Origin: Acanthosepion lycidas
Taxonomy: Eukaryota > Mollusca > Cephalopoda > Sepiida > Sepiidae
Length of the DNA stretch: 64,000 nt
Direction: 5' to 3'
Assembly (NCBI GenBank): GCA_963932145.1
Contig: OZ010599.1
Span: forward strand, 44,570,844 to 44,634,843
A model generated the notes under the pieces. That model saw only the letters and a list, made by a program, of their open reading frames with translations. It did no database searches and was not told the DNA's origin. Position numbers and translations under genes: made by a program. Below are positions 21,263 through 32,091 of the stretch, piece by piece; the stretch's first letter is position 1, and the number at the start of each line of letters is the position of its first letter.

Positions 21263-21642
21263 GCTTACAGCCATATCACATTGAAACAACGGTTCTGGTA
21301 TGATTACTGGTTAAGCAACATTGAACCAGGTCAGTATCAAGATGTCTGACTGCTTGGGAATACCAGGTGCTGTATGCTTGAATGTGTGGGTGGTGTAATG
21401 GTTAACAACACATAATTGGGAATCAGAGAGCAGAGTTCCAATTCCATTCAGGTTCATTATATTCACTTACATGCAAGTACATTTGAAAAGGGGACGAATG
21501 AAAATCGAAAGCTATGTGTCAATTAGTAGGACCTGTATCAGTAAATCATTATTATCTCCAAAGAAAAAATTTCTTACAATTTAAAATATTTTTCTGGCTT
21601 TAAAAAACCTGTAAAAAAGGTTGATAAGCTATAAAATGCAAT

Positions 21643-21646
<4 letters not shown>
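21261..21646 (+). mobile_element. Composite SINE: 5S rRNA head, tRNA unit, LINE-like tail (full length)
   Basis: The first about 115 bp follow 5S rRNA: GGCTTACAGCCATATCAC, the A-box region GGTTAAGCAACATTGAACC, the GGTCAGTAT intermediate element and the C-box region TGCTTGGGAATACCAGGTGC. A tRNA-like unit follows, with GTGGGTGGTGTAATGGTTAA (A box) and a B-box-like GAGTTCCAATTCC. A middle segment, then CATTATTATCTCC and GGTTGATAAGCT, end the element. It carries two kinds of internal RNA polymerase III promoter. Similar chimeric heads are known in AmnSINE1-type SINEs. No coding capacity. Confidence 0.9.
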
Positions 21647-21692
<46 letters not shown>

Positions 21693-21924
21693 ATATTTAT
21701 ATAAATTTAATCAGCTGTTAGCAGAGAATTATAATATAGAGATTCCTTATATTTGCAGGTTTCATAAAAAATAATTTGCTACAATATATAAAATGTTTGA
21801 AATTTTAGTCTAAATGTTGTTTGTCATTTGTTTGTGTTAATAATATATCTGTTATTTTTTTCAAATTTCCTCATTATTCTGTGTACTGAAATTATTCCTT
21901 TCTGAAATCCAAATAAAAATTGTC

Positions 21925-22290
21925 AGGTGTGTGTGTGCGTGGGTCTTCTTGTGTATGTGTGTATGTGAGACAGAGAGAAAGAGAGCACGTGTGTGTATGA
22001 GCGTGTGCATATGTGTATATATGCACATATGCATGTATATATGCATATGTATGAACATTTGTGTGTATGTGCATTTTTTGTATATGTGTGAGCACATCTG
22101 TGTTTATGCATGTATATGTGCATGTGTGTGTATGTACATGTGTGTGTATGTACATGCATGTGTTTATATCAGTGTGAATGTGTGTATATGTGCATGTGTG
22201 TGTATGTACGTGTGTGAACATATCTGTGTGAATGTGTGTATATGTGCATATGTGTGTTTACATATGTGTGTGAACATAGATTCATATATA
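21925..22290. repeat. GT-rich cryptic satellite
   Basis: About 360 bp of alternating purine-pyrimidine words (GTGTGTATGTACATG, GTGTATATGTGCATATG) leave long open frames on both strands that encode only Cys/Val/Tyr or His/Thr/Tyr-rich low-complexity peptides. I treat these as not coding. The DNA is prone to Z-form structure. Confidence 0.85.
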
Positions 22291-22885
22291 GCTATATTCA
22301 TCCTCTTTAGTCATATAATATCCTTCTACAGGTAGTTTATGTTGTTAATTACCTAAAGTGAATTAATCCTGAAATATTCTCAATTTCCATAGAATCTAAA
22401 CTGAGTCAGATCAACTAAAATTACAATACATTAAAACATGAAATTAAAATTAATTAATTATTCTAATCAATTTGTGCTGTAAAGTGCTCCAAGCAAGCAG
22501 GAAAATCTTGTAAGTTTTTTCAGTTTTAAGAAGAAATTCAATGAATATGCATCAGTAAAAATCTCATTTTTGCACTAATACATGCTGTAGGCTATCTTGC
22601 ATTCTCCTAAACAGTGCATTTTCCTTTAGTTTCAATGCTACATTGTGTTCTGCCACTAAATGAGGAAGACATACAATTTAATTGTTAAACTGTTCATATT
22701 TACTTCATTTTAATATTTGATAAATTTAATAAAATTTTAATACATAGAGGGGGTGGGTGTAAAGAAACTTCCATTTGAAAATTACTTATAATATATGTTA
22801 ATATCACCACATTTTCATGACGCATAATATATTGAGATCCCATAAGAGTTAGAATTTCATTACTATTTCCTGCTTTTATTTCAGA
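22291..22885. other. Unassigned sequence
   Basis: No recognised family or frame. Confidence 0.35.
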
Positions 22886-22889
22886 GTGA

Positions 22890-23110
22890 CAAATGTAGCC
22901 CAGAATGACACAGTGCCTGACACTGTGTGAACATGCACAGCTAGCATCTTCTTACAAAGTGTGGCAATCTGTGGTACAAGTGCAGAGACGGCATCCCAGT
23001 GTTCAAGGACCTTCTGCTTCAGTGATGCCAAAAACCATCTTAAATTGTAGTTGTATCCTTAAAGAGGTTACAAACAGACAAATCTTGTACTCAAGTGAAA
23101 GGAATAGCAA
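22890..23110 (+). pseudogene. Possible mariner-type DNA-binding domain fragment
   Basis: A 92-residue frame includes LASSYKVWQSVVQVQRRHPS followed by VQGPSASVMPKTI. This resembles the helix-turn-helix region (SxxAVQRxFR...PSxxTI) found at the N-terminus of a group of mariner-related transposases. Later residues match less well and no catalytic motifs follow. It is preceded by a TTTATTTCAG that resembles a splice acceptor, so a host exon cannot be fully excluded. Confidence 0.4.
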
Positions 23111-23189
23111 CATGCATGTAGATGAAAGAAGAGAGGTTTATTGTAAAAGAGAATACACTACTGAAAGACAGGGAATCAGTTAGCAAGCT

Positions 23190-24210
23190 AGTAATTCCTG
23201 AAGCAAGTCCACCAGGTATGTCCTGTGCACACTATATATATCTACCAAAATAGTCAGCCCATATAGGCGATAGGGAGTGTGGGACATTCCATTACAACAA
23301 TTTTCATTCCAAGCTGATGAATACAGGATATGTGGTAGATACCCACAGAAATATTGTTCTTCAACATCCAGATTGGAAGAAAATGTGCAAAAGGTAGAAT
23401 TTTAGCACTATACTGTATTTCTACCAATATACTGTTCAAAATAAAAGATGTTTTAATGAAAATCAACCAATAATTAATAAAGTTAGTAAGAATTTTAAAT
23501 AGATAGTTTCTTTCCATCCACCTTGTACTTTACATTCAAATCAAAATCATGGTGATAAAGAAAAATGTTATCTCTAAACGCTAACTTGCATGACTTCATG
23601 TTGGTTGTCACAGTCTGATACCAGAAGAAAGCTGAGGAAGGATTTCAACACAAAAAACTATGTTCATACATTTTATGCATCAGTCAATAAAGGTGAAATT
23701 TGCTCATTGTAAATAATATTTTAGAAGTATTTTGAGTGATACATGCATCCATGTTAAGCTACTTTCAGGCACCTGATTAACCTGGACTTTTTACAATTTT
23801 TTTCCCCTCTTTCCCTCAGTAATATATTCACCTGGAACTTTTTGCTGACCTATATCAGAAATATCCATTTTGCTTCTTTCTTCTGCATCTCTATTCAATC
23901 CATTCCTACTCTTTTCTTTTTTTTTCTATATTTTGCATAAATATATTTATACCAGGTGTAACAGGAAAATTGTCCAAATCATGTAACAGCATAATTGTCC
24001 ATCCCACAAAATGTTTAATATCTAAAAAGCCACTAAACTGAGTTTCTTTTTTCCAGGTTTTCAGATAAGACATCTTGACACCATTTGTCATGAGAATAAC
24101 TGAGAAATACTTTGAGTCATTCAGGTAGAAAGAGAACAGGTTGAAATTGTTTTGTGTCAGACCCACTGCCTTCCTAACTGAGCAATGGTAAGAGGTAAAA
24201 GATCATTCAG
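23190..24210. other. Unassigned sequence
   Basis: No recognised family or frame; a T-rich pyrimidine run lies at 23795-23815. Confidence 0.35.
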
Positions 24211-24214
24211 GTCT

Positions 24215-24579
24215 TCAGTAATGATGCCAACATTCATACCCTGGCTTCCATATTCAAAGTCCATTCAAGAACCATCAAGAGAATGGTGAATAAGTTTAAA
24301 AAAAAGAGGACAATTGGATCAGTAGGTCATAACAGAAATAGAGATCATCATTTCAACATAGTGCTAAAGATATCAATTAAAAAAGAGCCAACTCAATTCA
24401 TAAGACTTTTGGTATGTGAGAGAGAGGTTTCAACTATGATAGTCCAAAGAGCAGTGAAAAAGAAATTGAAATGTAATCAAATGTGAAACCTGTCAGGCAC
24501 CATGTCAGTCTAGGACAGAAAGTTAGAAGGTTAGAGAGGGTGAAGATCATCTTGAATAAGTTAGAAAATTATCCTTGAA

Positions 24580-24580
<1 letters not shown>
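24215..24580 (+). pseudogene. Mariner-like transposase, N-terminal half
   Basis: The frame MVNKFKKKRTIGSVGHNRNR, then IKKEPTQFIRLLVCEREVST and VQRAVKKKLKCNQ, matches the paired helix-turn-helix domain of a mariner-like transposase. After a stop at 24484 the next residues (NLSGTMSV) continue the homology. A (TA)n tract then truncates the gene before any catalytic residue. Confidence 0.7.
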
Positions 24581-24630
<50 letters not shown>

Positions 24631-24790
24631 TGTTTAAGCCTTTTTATTATATCCTTACTCAGTCCTGGACATTGAATTCTACCTGGATTCTATCCTCTTT
24701 GAATTTTTTTTATACAAAATATATATGTATGTGTATGCATGTATGTATATATATTTATATATTTTACATATGTATGTGTATATTTACCAC

Positions 24791-24873
<83 letters not shown>

Positions 24874-25016
24874 GTGAAAAGTGTGTGTATATAAATATAA
24901 ATAAATATATAGATATATATATAATTATTTATATAGTATATGTGCGGTACTTATTAGAAAGCACTCAATATCAGAGATAGAGCTAACATATAAACTCACA
25001 TCAATCCAACCAAATA

Positions 25017-25057
<41 letters not shown>

Positions 25058-25060
25058 TTG
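24580..25060. repeat. (TA)n cluster with a GAGCACT-family fragment
   Basis: TA tracts lie at about 24582-24627, 24798-24872 and 25015-25059. Between the last two, on the minus strand, TTAGCTCTATCTCTGATATT and GAGTGCTTTC (24950-24985) match the repeat family of the 15.2-kb pseudo-LTR unit. Confidence 0.8.
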
Positions 25061-25430
25061 AACTTAATTTCAATCCTTCATGAGCTTCCAATCCTTAGTT
25101 ATGATTAATTAATGATGAACTTCATCATGATTCTTTTGTTAAGCAGTGGAAAATAATTAAACATTCTTATTGCTCAAAGTAGAGTTCAATAGGGTTATAA
25201 AAACCTTGGAGAATTCCAGTAAGATATATTTAGTCATATCTAAGATACACCAGTTAAAAGCTTAATCTAACAAATGGACAATTTTGATGTTACACCATTT
25301 GGACAATTTTGCTGTTACACACAATATATGTCCATAAAGGTATTTATAGATAACCATATTTTTTCTTATTACTATAAATGTTATTTATGGTCAGTACATG
25401 TATTTGAGTTACTATCCCCATTCTTTGTTT
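25061..25430. other. Unassigned sequence
   Basis: Nothing recognised. Confidence 0.35.
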
Positions 25431-25910
25431 TCTTAAACAATGGAATTAATAACAACTGGCCTAGATTGTGATGTCCTACTAAAGGAAAATTGTGGCTCCA
25501 ACTTGACATCCTTTTTTCCTTCAGGGAAACCACTTTCTAGCCAAAGCTACCATGAAAAAAGGGATATAGGTTCGATTCCTGTTGGAGGCACAATTTTTCT
25601 TTAGTAGGACTTCTCATCTACACTGGTTGTTATTAATTTCCCTGTTTAATAAAAAAAAGTATAGTAATTTCACTAATGGGCAAAAGGGATACAGATTCGA
25701 TTTTTGTTGGAGGCACAATTTTTCTTTAGTAGGACTTCTCATCTACACTGGTGGTTATTAATCTCCCTGTTTAATAAAAAAAAGTATAGTAATTCAATTG
25801 ATGGGCAAAAGGGATACAGGTTCGATTCCTGTTGGAGGCACAATTTTTTCTTCAGTAGGACTTTTTATCTGCATCGGTTGTTATTAATTTCCTTGTTTAA
25901 TAAAATAAAA
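25431..25910 (+). repeat. SINE-derived units: one inverted, three direct (125-bp period)
   Basis: Direct units begin at 25561, 25686 and 25811. Each holds a tRNA B box (GGTTCGATTCC or a one- to two-base variant), then TGTTGGAGGCACAATTTTT, AGTAGGACTTCTCATCTACA and TTGTTATTAATTTCCCTGTT. An inverted copy of the same tail lies at 25431-25501. No A box is repeated, so these are tandem copies of the 3' half of a tRNA-derived SINE. Confidence 0.85.
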
Positions 25911-26525
25911 AACAGGCATAGCAACTCAAACACATATACCCACTAAAAATAACATTTAAATTAAAAAGAAATAATGTAAAAAAAATATTTCAAAAAACAA
26001 CCGTATTTATATACGATAAAAACATTCAAACAATAAGGAAAATGGTTGACTCATTGCATATTTAAAAAAATAATAACAGCAACAACATTAATTCACTTTC
26101 ATTTAGCAGCATGTCAAAGTTACATCACTTAGCACCCTCCATAGTTTCTTTTCCTTTCTATAGCATAGAGAGTTTTTTCAATAATATTGGAACTTGAATG
26201 TTATTTTTTTTTTCAGCAATACTTTTTCTGTGTGTATAGTTACAGGTTTTTCTCTGTAAATTTCTGCATTTGTCTTTGATGAAGTTTTCCTAAAGGAAGA
26301 AGACACATTGCAAAACTAAATTTTCCTGTTGTTATGTATTTCTATTAATATCATCTATTTTTGCAGATATATCTGTTCATATCTCAGTTTTTTGCACATA
26401 AAGATACACATAGTGATATGGATTTGAATTCTAATATTGTCTTAAAGAAAATCAATTTTACTCTACTTAAATGAGTCTTTGACCATCACCTTACAAACTA
26501 AACATTTTTTAAACACATGCACATT
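25911..26525. other. Unassigned sequence
   Basis: A block at 26270-26330 (TTTGATGAAGTTTTCC...GGAAGAAGACACATTG) has a degenerate hammerhead-like layout but lacks a GAAA core. Confidence 0.3.
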
Positions 26526-26529
26526 CATC

Positions 26530-26850
26530 ATGGCTCTCCACAGTTTCTTTTTCTTCAATATCTGAAAATTACAATAACTTCTTGGGAAAGATAGTGGAGC
26601 TGTTTCCTGTTGCTTTCTCCATGGCTTGGAATTCAGTTTTCCTTCTCTTAGAGTGGTTGCCATCAAATGCTGGAAAGCCCAGTCTAGCTTGATATTTAAC
26701 CCGTAGCTGGAGGAGAGGAGATAGATTCATATCTTTCTCAAGAACATTTGTGTAAAAGTGAATGCAACAAACTAGACTGGAATTTGAACTCAGCTCAATA
26801 ATTCCACTTTCTGTCCTGATAACCATTATACTATCTATACATCTTCTGAA
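26530..26850 (-). mobile_element. SINE B (tRNA head with a different 3' half)
   Basis: On the minus strand it shows GATAGTATAATGGTTATC (A box), TGAGCTGAGTTCAAATTCC (B box), then the block GGGTTAAATATCAAGCTAGA and TTTGATGGCAACC. The head and linker match the composite SINE, but the 3' half is different and shared with the copies at 27.1, 33.6, 34.0 and 52.2 kb. Confidence 0.65.
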
Positions 26851-27034
26851 TGAACACTTAACATTTGATTTATTGCTTTATTTAATTAATATTTAAATAA
26901 CTTCTTCAACCATAATTTAACAACTTCATTTATCTAGATGGTATCAATTTGACAAAATAGTACTGAGTATATTAAAATTGTTTATAGCAAAATTATTAAT
27001 TATAAAATACTATAGTAAAACCAATATTTATGCA

Positions 27035-27210
27035 TGTAGCATAACAGTTATTGGCACAGAAAGTGAAATTGCTGTGTCAATTTCAAATTCTAACCTCGGC
27101 TGTTGCTTTCACTTTCACTTTCACACAAATGGCCCTATAAAAGTATTAATCTGTCTCTTCTTTTTCTAGGGATAAGTAGCAAGGTAAACTGAACTCTTTA
27201 GCTTTGGATG
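27035..27210 (+). mobile_element. SINE B, diverged copy
   Basis: It contains a tRNA-like stretch with GTCAATTTCAAATTC as a degenerate B box and ends with TTTAGCTTTGGATGGCAACT. A LINE fragment follows without a gap, so the two are nested or were joined. Confidence 0.5.
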
Positions 27211-27214
27211 GCAA

Positions 27215-27450
27215 CTGGCATCGAGATCTCATCAATTTACAGTTGAGCTGGCTAGATGTAGCCATAAATTCTATGCTAACAGCTTCTTCTCACTTGTGGA
27301 ACTTCCTTTCAGCTCCATGCTTTCCAGCCAACTTTAATCTGCAGACATTTAAATGCAATGTCAATCACTATCTACTGTAATTCTTCCACACCCTGTAACC
27401 ACTTGTGTCTTAGTGGCTTTTTTGTCTTGCATGGGGTGATAAAAAACATT
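27215..27450 (+). mobile_element. Jockey/CR1-like LINE, 3' fragment
   Basis: It carries AACTTTAATCTGCAGACATT, TAAATGCAATGTCAATCACT and the 3' UTR ending CTTGCATGGGGTGATAAAAA. The order matches the large LINE from the RLWN motif to the 3' end. The frame is broken. Unlike the 12.2-kb copy it lacks the SINE-like tail. Confidence 0.65.
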
Positions 27451-27489
27451 CTAGAAGAATGGCAACTCTGAATTCAAAACTGGCTAGGT

Positions 27490-28652
27490 GTTGGGAGCTA
27501 ACAATTTCGCCTCATAAAAACCCCTATTTGCTATGGAAACTATAGTTAGTACATTCAGGCTGTAGTTTTCTTCCTCTTCTTCATCTTCATCATCAACAAC
27601 AACAATGTAAAATAATCCACAATTAATGTCTTACAAAAATTTAAGGATGAAATATATGATAATTTCATTGATTATTTGAAAACTAACAAAAACACCAGTT
27701 AAATATTTCATGGATTTTAGAAGAAAGTTAGATTTCCTGATCACCACGCAAAGTTAGAATCATTAATCAGTAGAAAAGGATGGTTAGACATTTTACTGTT
27801 TAGTGGTCAATCAGTTTCCGACCAGCAAAGGCCAGCATTAGTAGAAAGAAAAAAGTGAATTCAATAATTTATTGTATGTTCGGCATGGCTACTAGACAAA
27901 ACTAGAATTTGACTACACATCTAACACATGATTCAGTTGGTCAGGCAAAAAAAGAAAGTTTCCTATCCCAGCTTTTGTCGAGCCAATACTCCTTCAGTAA
28001 CAAAGTGCATGAAATCCTAGTCATCCACAGCCCAACCATTGTAAGCAGATAACAACACCCCAATGTCTTTCATAGGGCATAATAAATAAATAGATCGATT
28101 CTTCTTGGTCTTTTCCTATCTATCCATTTATCAGTACCAGCCTATTCCTATCTACCTACAAGACAAGTTTATAACTAGCTCACATTTCCCTATCCTGTTC
28201 AAATCTCTAATTTTCATATCTATAAAGCCATTGATCCCCCTGTCCAACAATCTTATCCCATTCATTTGTATCTAATCTAGTTTGTATTGATCTATCTTTG
28301 CTATCGTTTTCCTATCTTATCTACCAACTTATCTAACTAACCTGATAGTTAACCCTCAGTTTTATATCTGTAATATCTCATCTAATATTCTTTACAGTGT
28401 TCAAATGATAGACCATCTTATCTAGCCAATATAGCCAGCAATTTCAACTGCTTCAATTTTATCTAATCATTTACCTATCTTTCAACATCCTATTCATATC
28501 GATCAAGTCATCTGTCTACTTACACATCGCCATTTATATATCAAAAGCAAGAAGGTTCTGTCAAAGGCTAATTGGTGAGTAAGAATTTAATTTCAGCTTG
28601 TTAAAATATAAATATTCTAATTAAATATTTCAAGTAAATCAGGCAAAAATTT
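27490..28652. other. Unassigned sequence
   Basis: 28080-28520 is rich in CTATCTA-type words without a strict repeat. No frame recognised. Confidence 0.35.
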
Positions 28653-28790
28653 TGAGAAAAATGACATGGTACAAAGAAAGACCAAAAAAAAAAAAGAGAT
28701 TTAGTCATCAGAATGAGAGGAGACTGTAAACAGACAGATGGGAGTAAGAAAAGCAATGAACAAAAAGATATGAATTACTAATAAAATAAT
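28653..28790 (+). repeat. Local direct duplication, copy 1
   Basis: The block GACATGGTACAAAGAAAGAC...AAGCAATGAACAAAAAGATA recurs almost unchanged at 29162-29300, about 510 bp downstream. Confidence 0.85.
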
Positions 28791-28799
28791 TTTTTTTTC

Positions 28800-28960
28800 T
28801 TCTGACATCTATTTACTCAATCTTGCTAGTTAGGTTATATGTTGTTTTCCTCTGTCCCTCTTGATTTTAATCTCTTTTGTGACTATATAATTTACCAAGT
28901 CTTCTTTCCTCATTATGTGCCCCAAAAATTTCAAATGTCCCTCCCTGATAAATATATTTA
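28800..28960 (-). mobile_element. RTE-like LINE, C-terminal fragment
   Basis: The minus-strand frame reads EGHLKFLGHIMRKEDL, then KIKRDRGKQHIT, the conserved FLGHIMRK...GKRxRGRQ block of this LINE family. It is flanked by the two copies of the local duplication. Confidence 0.7.
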
Positions 28961-29161
28961 TGCACATATTACTCAGAGTAAACCACCTGCATATTTTTTT
29001 ACAATGATATTCACCCTGTACAAAGCCCAAGAGTCACTCAAGGCACAGTTCATGTGGATGTGTGTAGAAGATAACAGATAATGCTAGACATGAATAGATC
29101 AAAATTGTAATAATTAGGGAAACATCCTCTTGGGGGTTGGTACCACAAAGTAGTGGTTTGT

Positions 29162-29300
29162 TAGAGAAAAATGTCATGGTACAAAGAAAAACCAAAAAAG
29201 GAGATTTAGTCATCAGAATGAGAGGAGGCTGTAAACAGATAGATGGGGGTAAGAAAAGCAATGAACAAAAAGATATGAATGACTAATAAAATAGTTCTCA
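29162..29300 (+). repeat. Local direct duplication, copy 2
   Basis: This is the second copy of the block at 28653-28790, differing mainly by a shortened A run and scattered substitutions. Confidence 0.85.
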
Positions 29301-29685
29301 AATCAATTATTCTTTTGATTTTCAAGTGCAAAGTCTGATACAAGGTGATTTTTAAATTAGTACAATAGCCATTTTCTATAGCTAACAAAAGTAGCATACT
29401 AATATCACCATCTCTCCGTCTTATCCTCATAATTTTCACTTCTTATAAATCTCCTTTTATGTTCATATAACACACTTCATTTAGTAACCCTCTACCTTGA
29501 GTGGCTTTGAAGCCTTACATTGGGCGAAATCTAGTATAAAAATAGATAGAAAGTTTGATTCTTGAAATTTCTCTAGTACATAAGAGAACTAGCCTTACAG
29601 CATATCCAAGAATAACTTCAATGTATCTTCATGAAAACAAATAGATCACTCTGTATATTATTACAATTGCTGATTTTGTTTCTAT
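29301..29685. other. Unassigned sequence
   Basis: Nothing recognised. Confidence 0.35.
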
Positions 29686-29686
29686 T

Positions 29687-29689
<3 letters not shown>

Positions 29690-29742
<53 letters not shown>
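29690..29742. repeat. (TA)n microsatellite
   Basis: About 26 TA units. Confidence 0.95.
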
Positions 29743-29745
<3 letters not shown>

Positions 29746-30110
29746 GACATATATTGTTAAATATATCAGGCAATGAATGTCTATTATGTTTCATTATGAG
29801 CCGTTCCAAGCTTCGTATAATGGGTATAGTTTCAGGAGAAAATAAAGACAAAAACTGTCCAACATTTGGGTATTTTCTTATTATGTTGTACATTGATCTA
29901 TGCTTTCAGCCCACATAAGTCATCATCAAAGTGGTTATTTGAACTTTACAACAGAGATGTTCACTGTTAAAGATGACATCTTGTTTTGTTTACATAGATG
30001 TTTTTAATTTTTTTTTGTTTTTATACATTTGGATACATATTGAGCAGATATAAATGTATGAGATAAAATCATAGAGAATTGTGCTTCAAAAACAGTAAAA
30101 TCGACCTTGC
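29743..30110. other. Unassigned sequence
   Basis: The minus strand at 29930-29880 reads TTTGATGATGACTTATGTGG and GCTGAAAGC, hammerhead-like in layout only; no paired helix II is visible. Confidence 0.3.
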
Positions 30111-30114
30111 TAAC

Positions 30115-30370
30115 CGAACGCTCCTCTGTGGCCCAATCGGTTAAGGCATGTCAGGCTATGTGACGGTTCTGTATAGGATACAGGTTCGATTCCTATTGGA
30201 GTATACTTATTTTCTATGAAAATTTCTTGGACATTCAGGCCGGTAAATGTTGTTAATAGTGTTTATTATAAACAGAGCATTTACTTAAATATTTGCATCT
30301 ATAAAAAGAACATATAAACATAAAAAATGTCTTAAAAAATAATTGTCAGACTTTGTCCATTTCATAATAT
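30115..30370 (+). mobile_element. tRNA-derived SINE, complete tRNA head
   Basis: The head at 30120-30203 begins GCTCCTCTG and ends TTGGAGTA, pairing over five bases. It has an A box TGGCCCAATCGG (30129-30140) and a B box GGTTCGATTCC (30183-30193), and is followed by a non-tRNA body. The last 70 bp (AACATAAAAAATGTC and TTGTCAGACTTTGTCC) recur at 60530-60600. The acceptor stem is incomplete, so this is a SINE and not a functional tRNA gene. Confidence 0.75.
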
Positions 30371-30480
30371 ATATATATATATTTATATATATAATGTAAT
30401 GAAAAACAAACCACTTTAAGGTACCATTACGATATATATATATTATATATATATATATTTATATATATATTTATATATAT
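30367..30480. repeat. (TA)n tracts with an embedded pseudo-LTR fragment
   Basis: Interrupted TA tracts surround 30393-30433. That fragment on the minus strand reads GTAATGGTACCTTAAAGTGG and TTTGTTTTTCATTAC, the same as the sequence directly downstream of the hammerhead cleavage site at 15296. Confidence 0.75.
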
Positions 30481-31080
30481 AGATATAGATATTGTGAATG
30501 TGTGAGAAGTTATAAAATAATGAACTGTTCGCAGTGTAGACTAAACAACACTTATTAGCTCCACATAAATGTTTTTGTATCCAAATGATAATGTAAGAAA
30601 GACTTTGCATTATTTGAGCCATAATATCACCTAACACCACAAGCTACTACAAAACCAAAACATTAACCTAAAAACTAGAGTCATGATTTTAAATAGTCTA
30701 GTTAGATCAAGATTTTGATATGGTGCCATGAATGGCACCAATTTCATTCAGATATATCAAAACCATCAGCTGTATATAAGCACTTTCTGAGATTGATGCT
30801 TTAAAATGGCTTTGAATGAGTGAAGCCTTGTAGGCCTCAGTGAGGACCATCATTCTTTTAACCTTGTGGACTGGCATTACAGAATCATAATTAAAGAACT
30901 GTACTAAATAGAAGAATCTACATATGTAACTCAGAGAATAATGACATAATCAAGATGCTAACATTCCACCTTACTCCAAAGAAAAGGCAAAGAAAGAAGT
31001 TGCCAACAATACTGGAAAAAGCATTAACCGCTACTGAACTTGAGAAACCTATTTTTAAATTGTTTTAGGTAAAAAATTTT
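30481..31080. other. Unassigned sequence
   Basis: Nothing recognised. Confidence 0.35.
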
Positions 31081-31081
31081 A

Positions 31082-31486
31082 TTGATTAATTAATTGGTTT
31101 GATTTTTTTGGACTTATCAACCTTTTGCAGGTTATTTAAAGCCAGATAATATTTTAGTATTTATATTGTAAGAATTTGTTTTGGAGATAATATTGTCTTA
31201 GTGTACAAGTTTTATTAATTATCCCATAACAGAGAGAGAAGTGGTGGATTTATACCTTTCCCAAGGGTATTTATACATAAGTAAATGTAACAAACCCAAC
31301 TGGAATTGGAACTCGGCTCTCCAATTAACAATTCTGAGTTATTATCCATTACTCAATCTACACATCCAAGCTTATAGCACTTGGTATTATCAAGCAGTCA
31401 CCCATCTAGGTACTAACCAGGCTTGACATTGCTTAACTTCAGTAATCATATGGGAACCAGTGTTTCAATGAGATATGGCTGTAAGC
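31082..31486 (-). mobile_element. Composite SINE (5S head, tRNA unit, tail), full length
   Basis: On the minus strand it reads GCTTACAGCCATATCTCATT, AGTTAAGCAATGTCAAGCC, TTAGTACCTAGATGGGTGAC (5S control regions), then the tRNA unit with CCGAGTTCCAATTCC, and the tail CTGGCTTTAAATAACCTGCA, GGTTGATAAG. The 5S part is closer to genuine 5S rRNA than in the other copies. Confidence 0.9.
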
Positions 31487-31539
31487 AGAAAGATTTTATA
31501 AGTTTCAACCAACAGCAGCAACATTGACTCCTCAGTCAA

Positions 31540-31600
31540 TGAATGCTAAGTGTTTCCTTATAAGGAAACAGCTAATATTACCATTACCATATATCTTCAA
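31540..31600 (-). repeat. Dispersed repeat with a 16-bp palindrome
   Basis: GGTAATGGTAATATTAGC and the palindrome TTTCCTTATAAGGAAA match the block at 62770-62830 on the other strand. Family unknown. Confidence 0.6.
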
Positions 31601-31974
31601 CTACTTGCCACTCCTAACTTTGACTTGACTCACCAAGTTGAGAATCACTGATGTTACAGAGCTGACAACCATTTATATAGCCATGGCCTTCAGCCAAACC
31701 TAAGTGGACAGAGGTGATATAACAGTGAGTGTCATAGTCAATCAACCATCGAAACATATTTTAAATTTATATCAGGCAAAATAAAATTAAGCCAGAAAAG
31801 TTAATGATGATCTTGGGAATATGTTTTAACCTAGGCAAAACCAGGTAACCGATTGAATATACACATACATACACATAGTCATTAATATATGTATAATTTG
31901 TATGTATGTTTGTAGGCACATAAGCAGAAAATATAAACAATGTATGTATACAGATACAGTCTGTACAACATAAG

Positions 31975-31977
<3 letters not shown>

Positions 31978-32015
<38 letters not shown>

Positions 32016-32091
32016 AATTATTGTTATATATGTGTGTGTGTATGTATATATATATGTGTGTGTATGTATATATATATATTTATATATATAT

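Noticed and set aside
21263-21378. 5S rRNA gene
   Set aside because: Similarity is clear but the sequence is diverged, continues directly into a tRNA-like unit and recurs elsewhere in the window with the same continuation.
21931-22335. Cysteine/valine-rich protein of 134 residues
   Set aside because: It is the translation of a GT-rich satellite; the opposite strand is open as well, with a His/Thr-rich product.
24579-24980. 133-residue Tyr/Ile-rich frame, and the similar frames over other TA tracts
   Set aside because: These are translations of (TA)n microsatellites and carry no coding signal.
26262-26330. TTTGATGAAG...GGAAGAAGACAC block resembling a decayed hammerhead
   Set aside because: The GAAA core is not intact and no helix I partner was found. 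The same applies to minus-strand 60425-60380 and 29930-29880.
30120-30203. tRNA gene
   Set aside because: A and B boxes are good, but the acceptor stem pairs over only five of seven positions, the T stem has a mismatch, and a SINE body follows. It is a SINE head.
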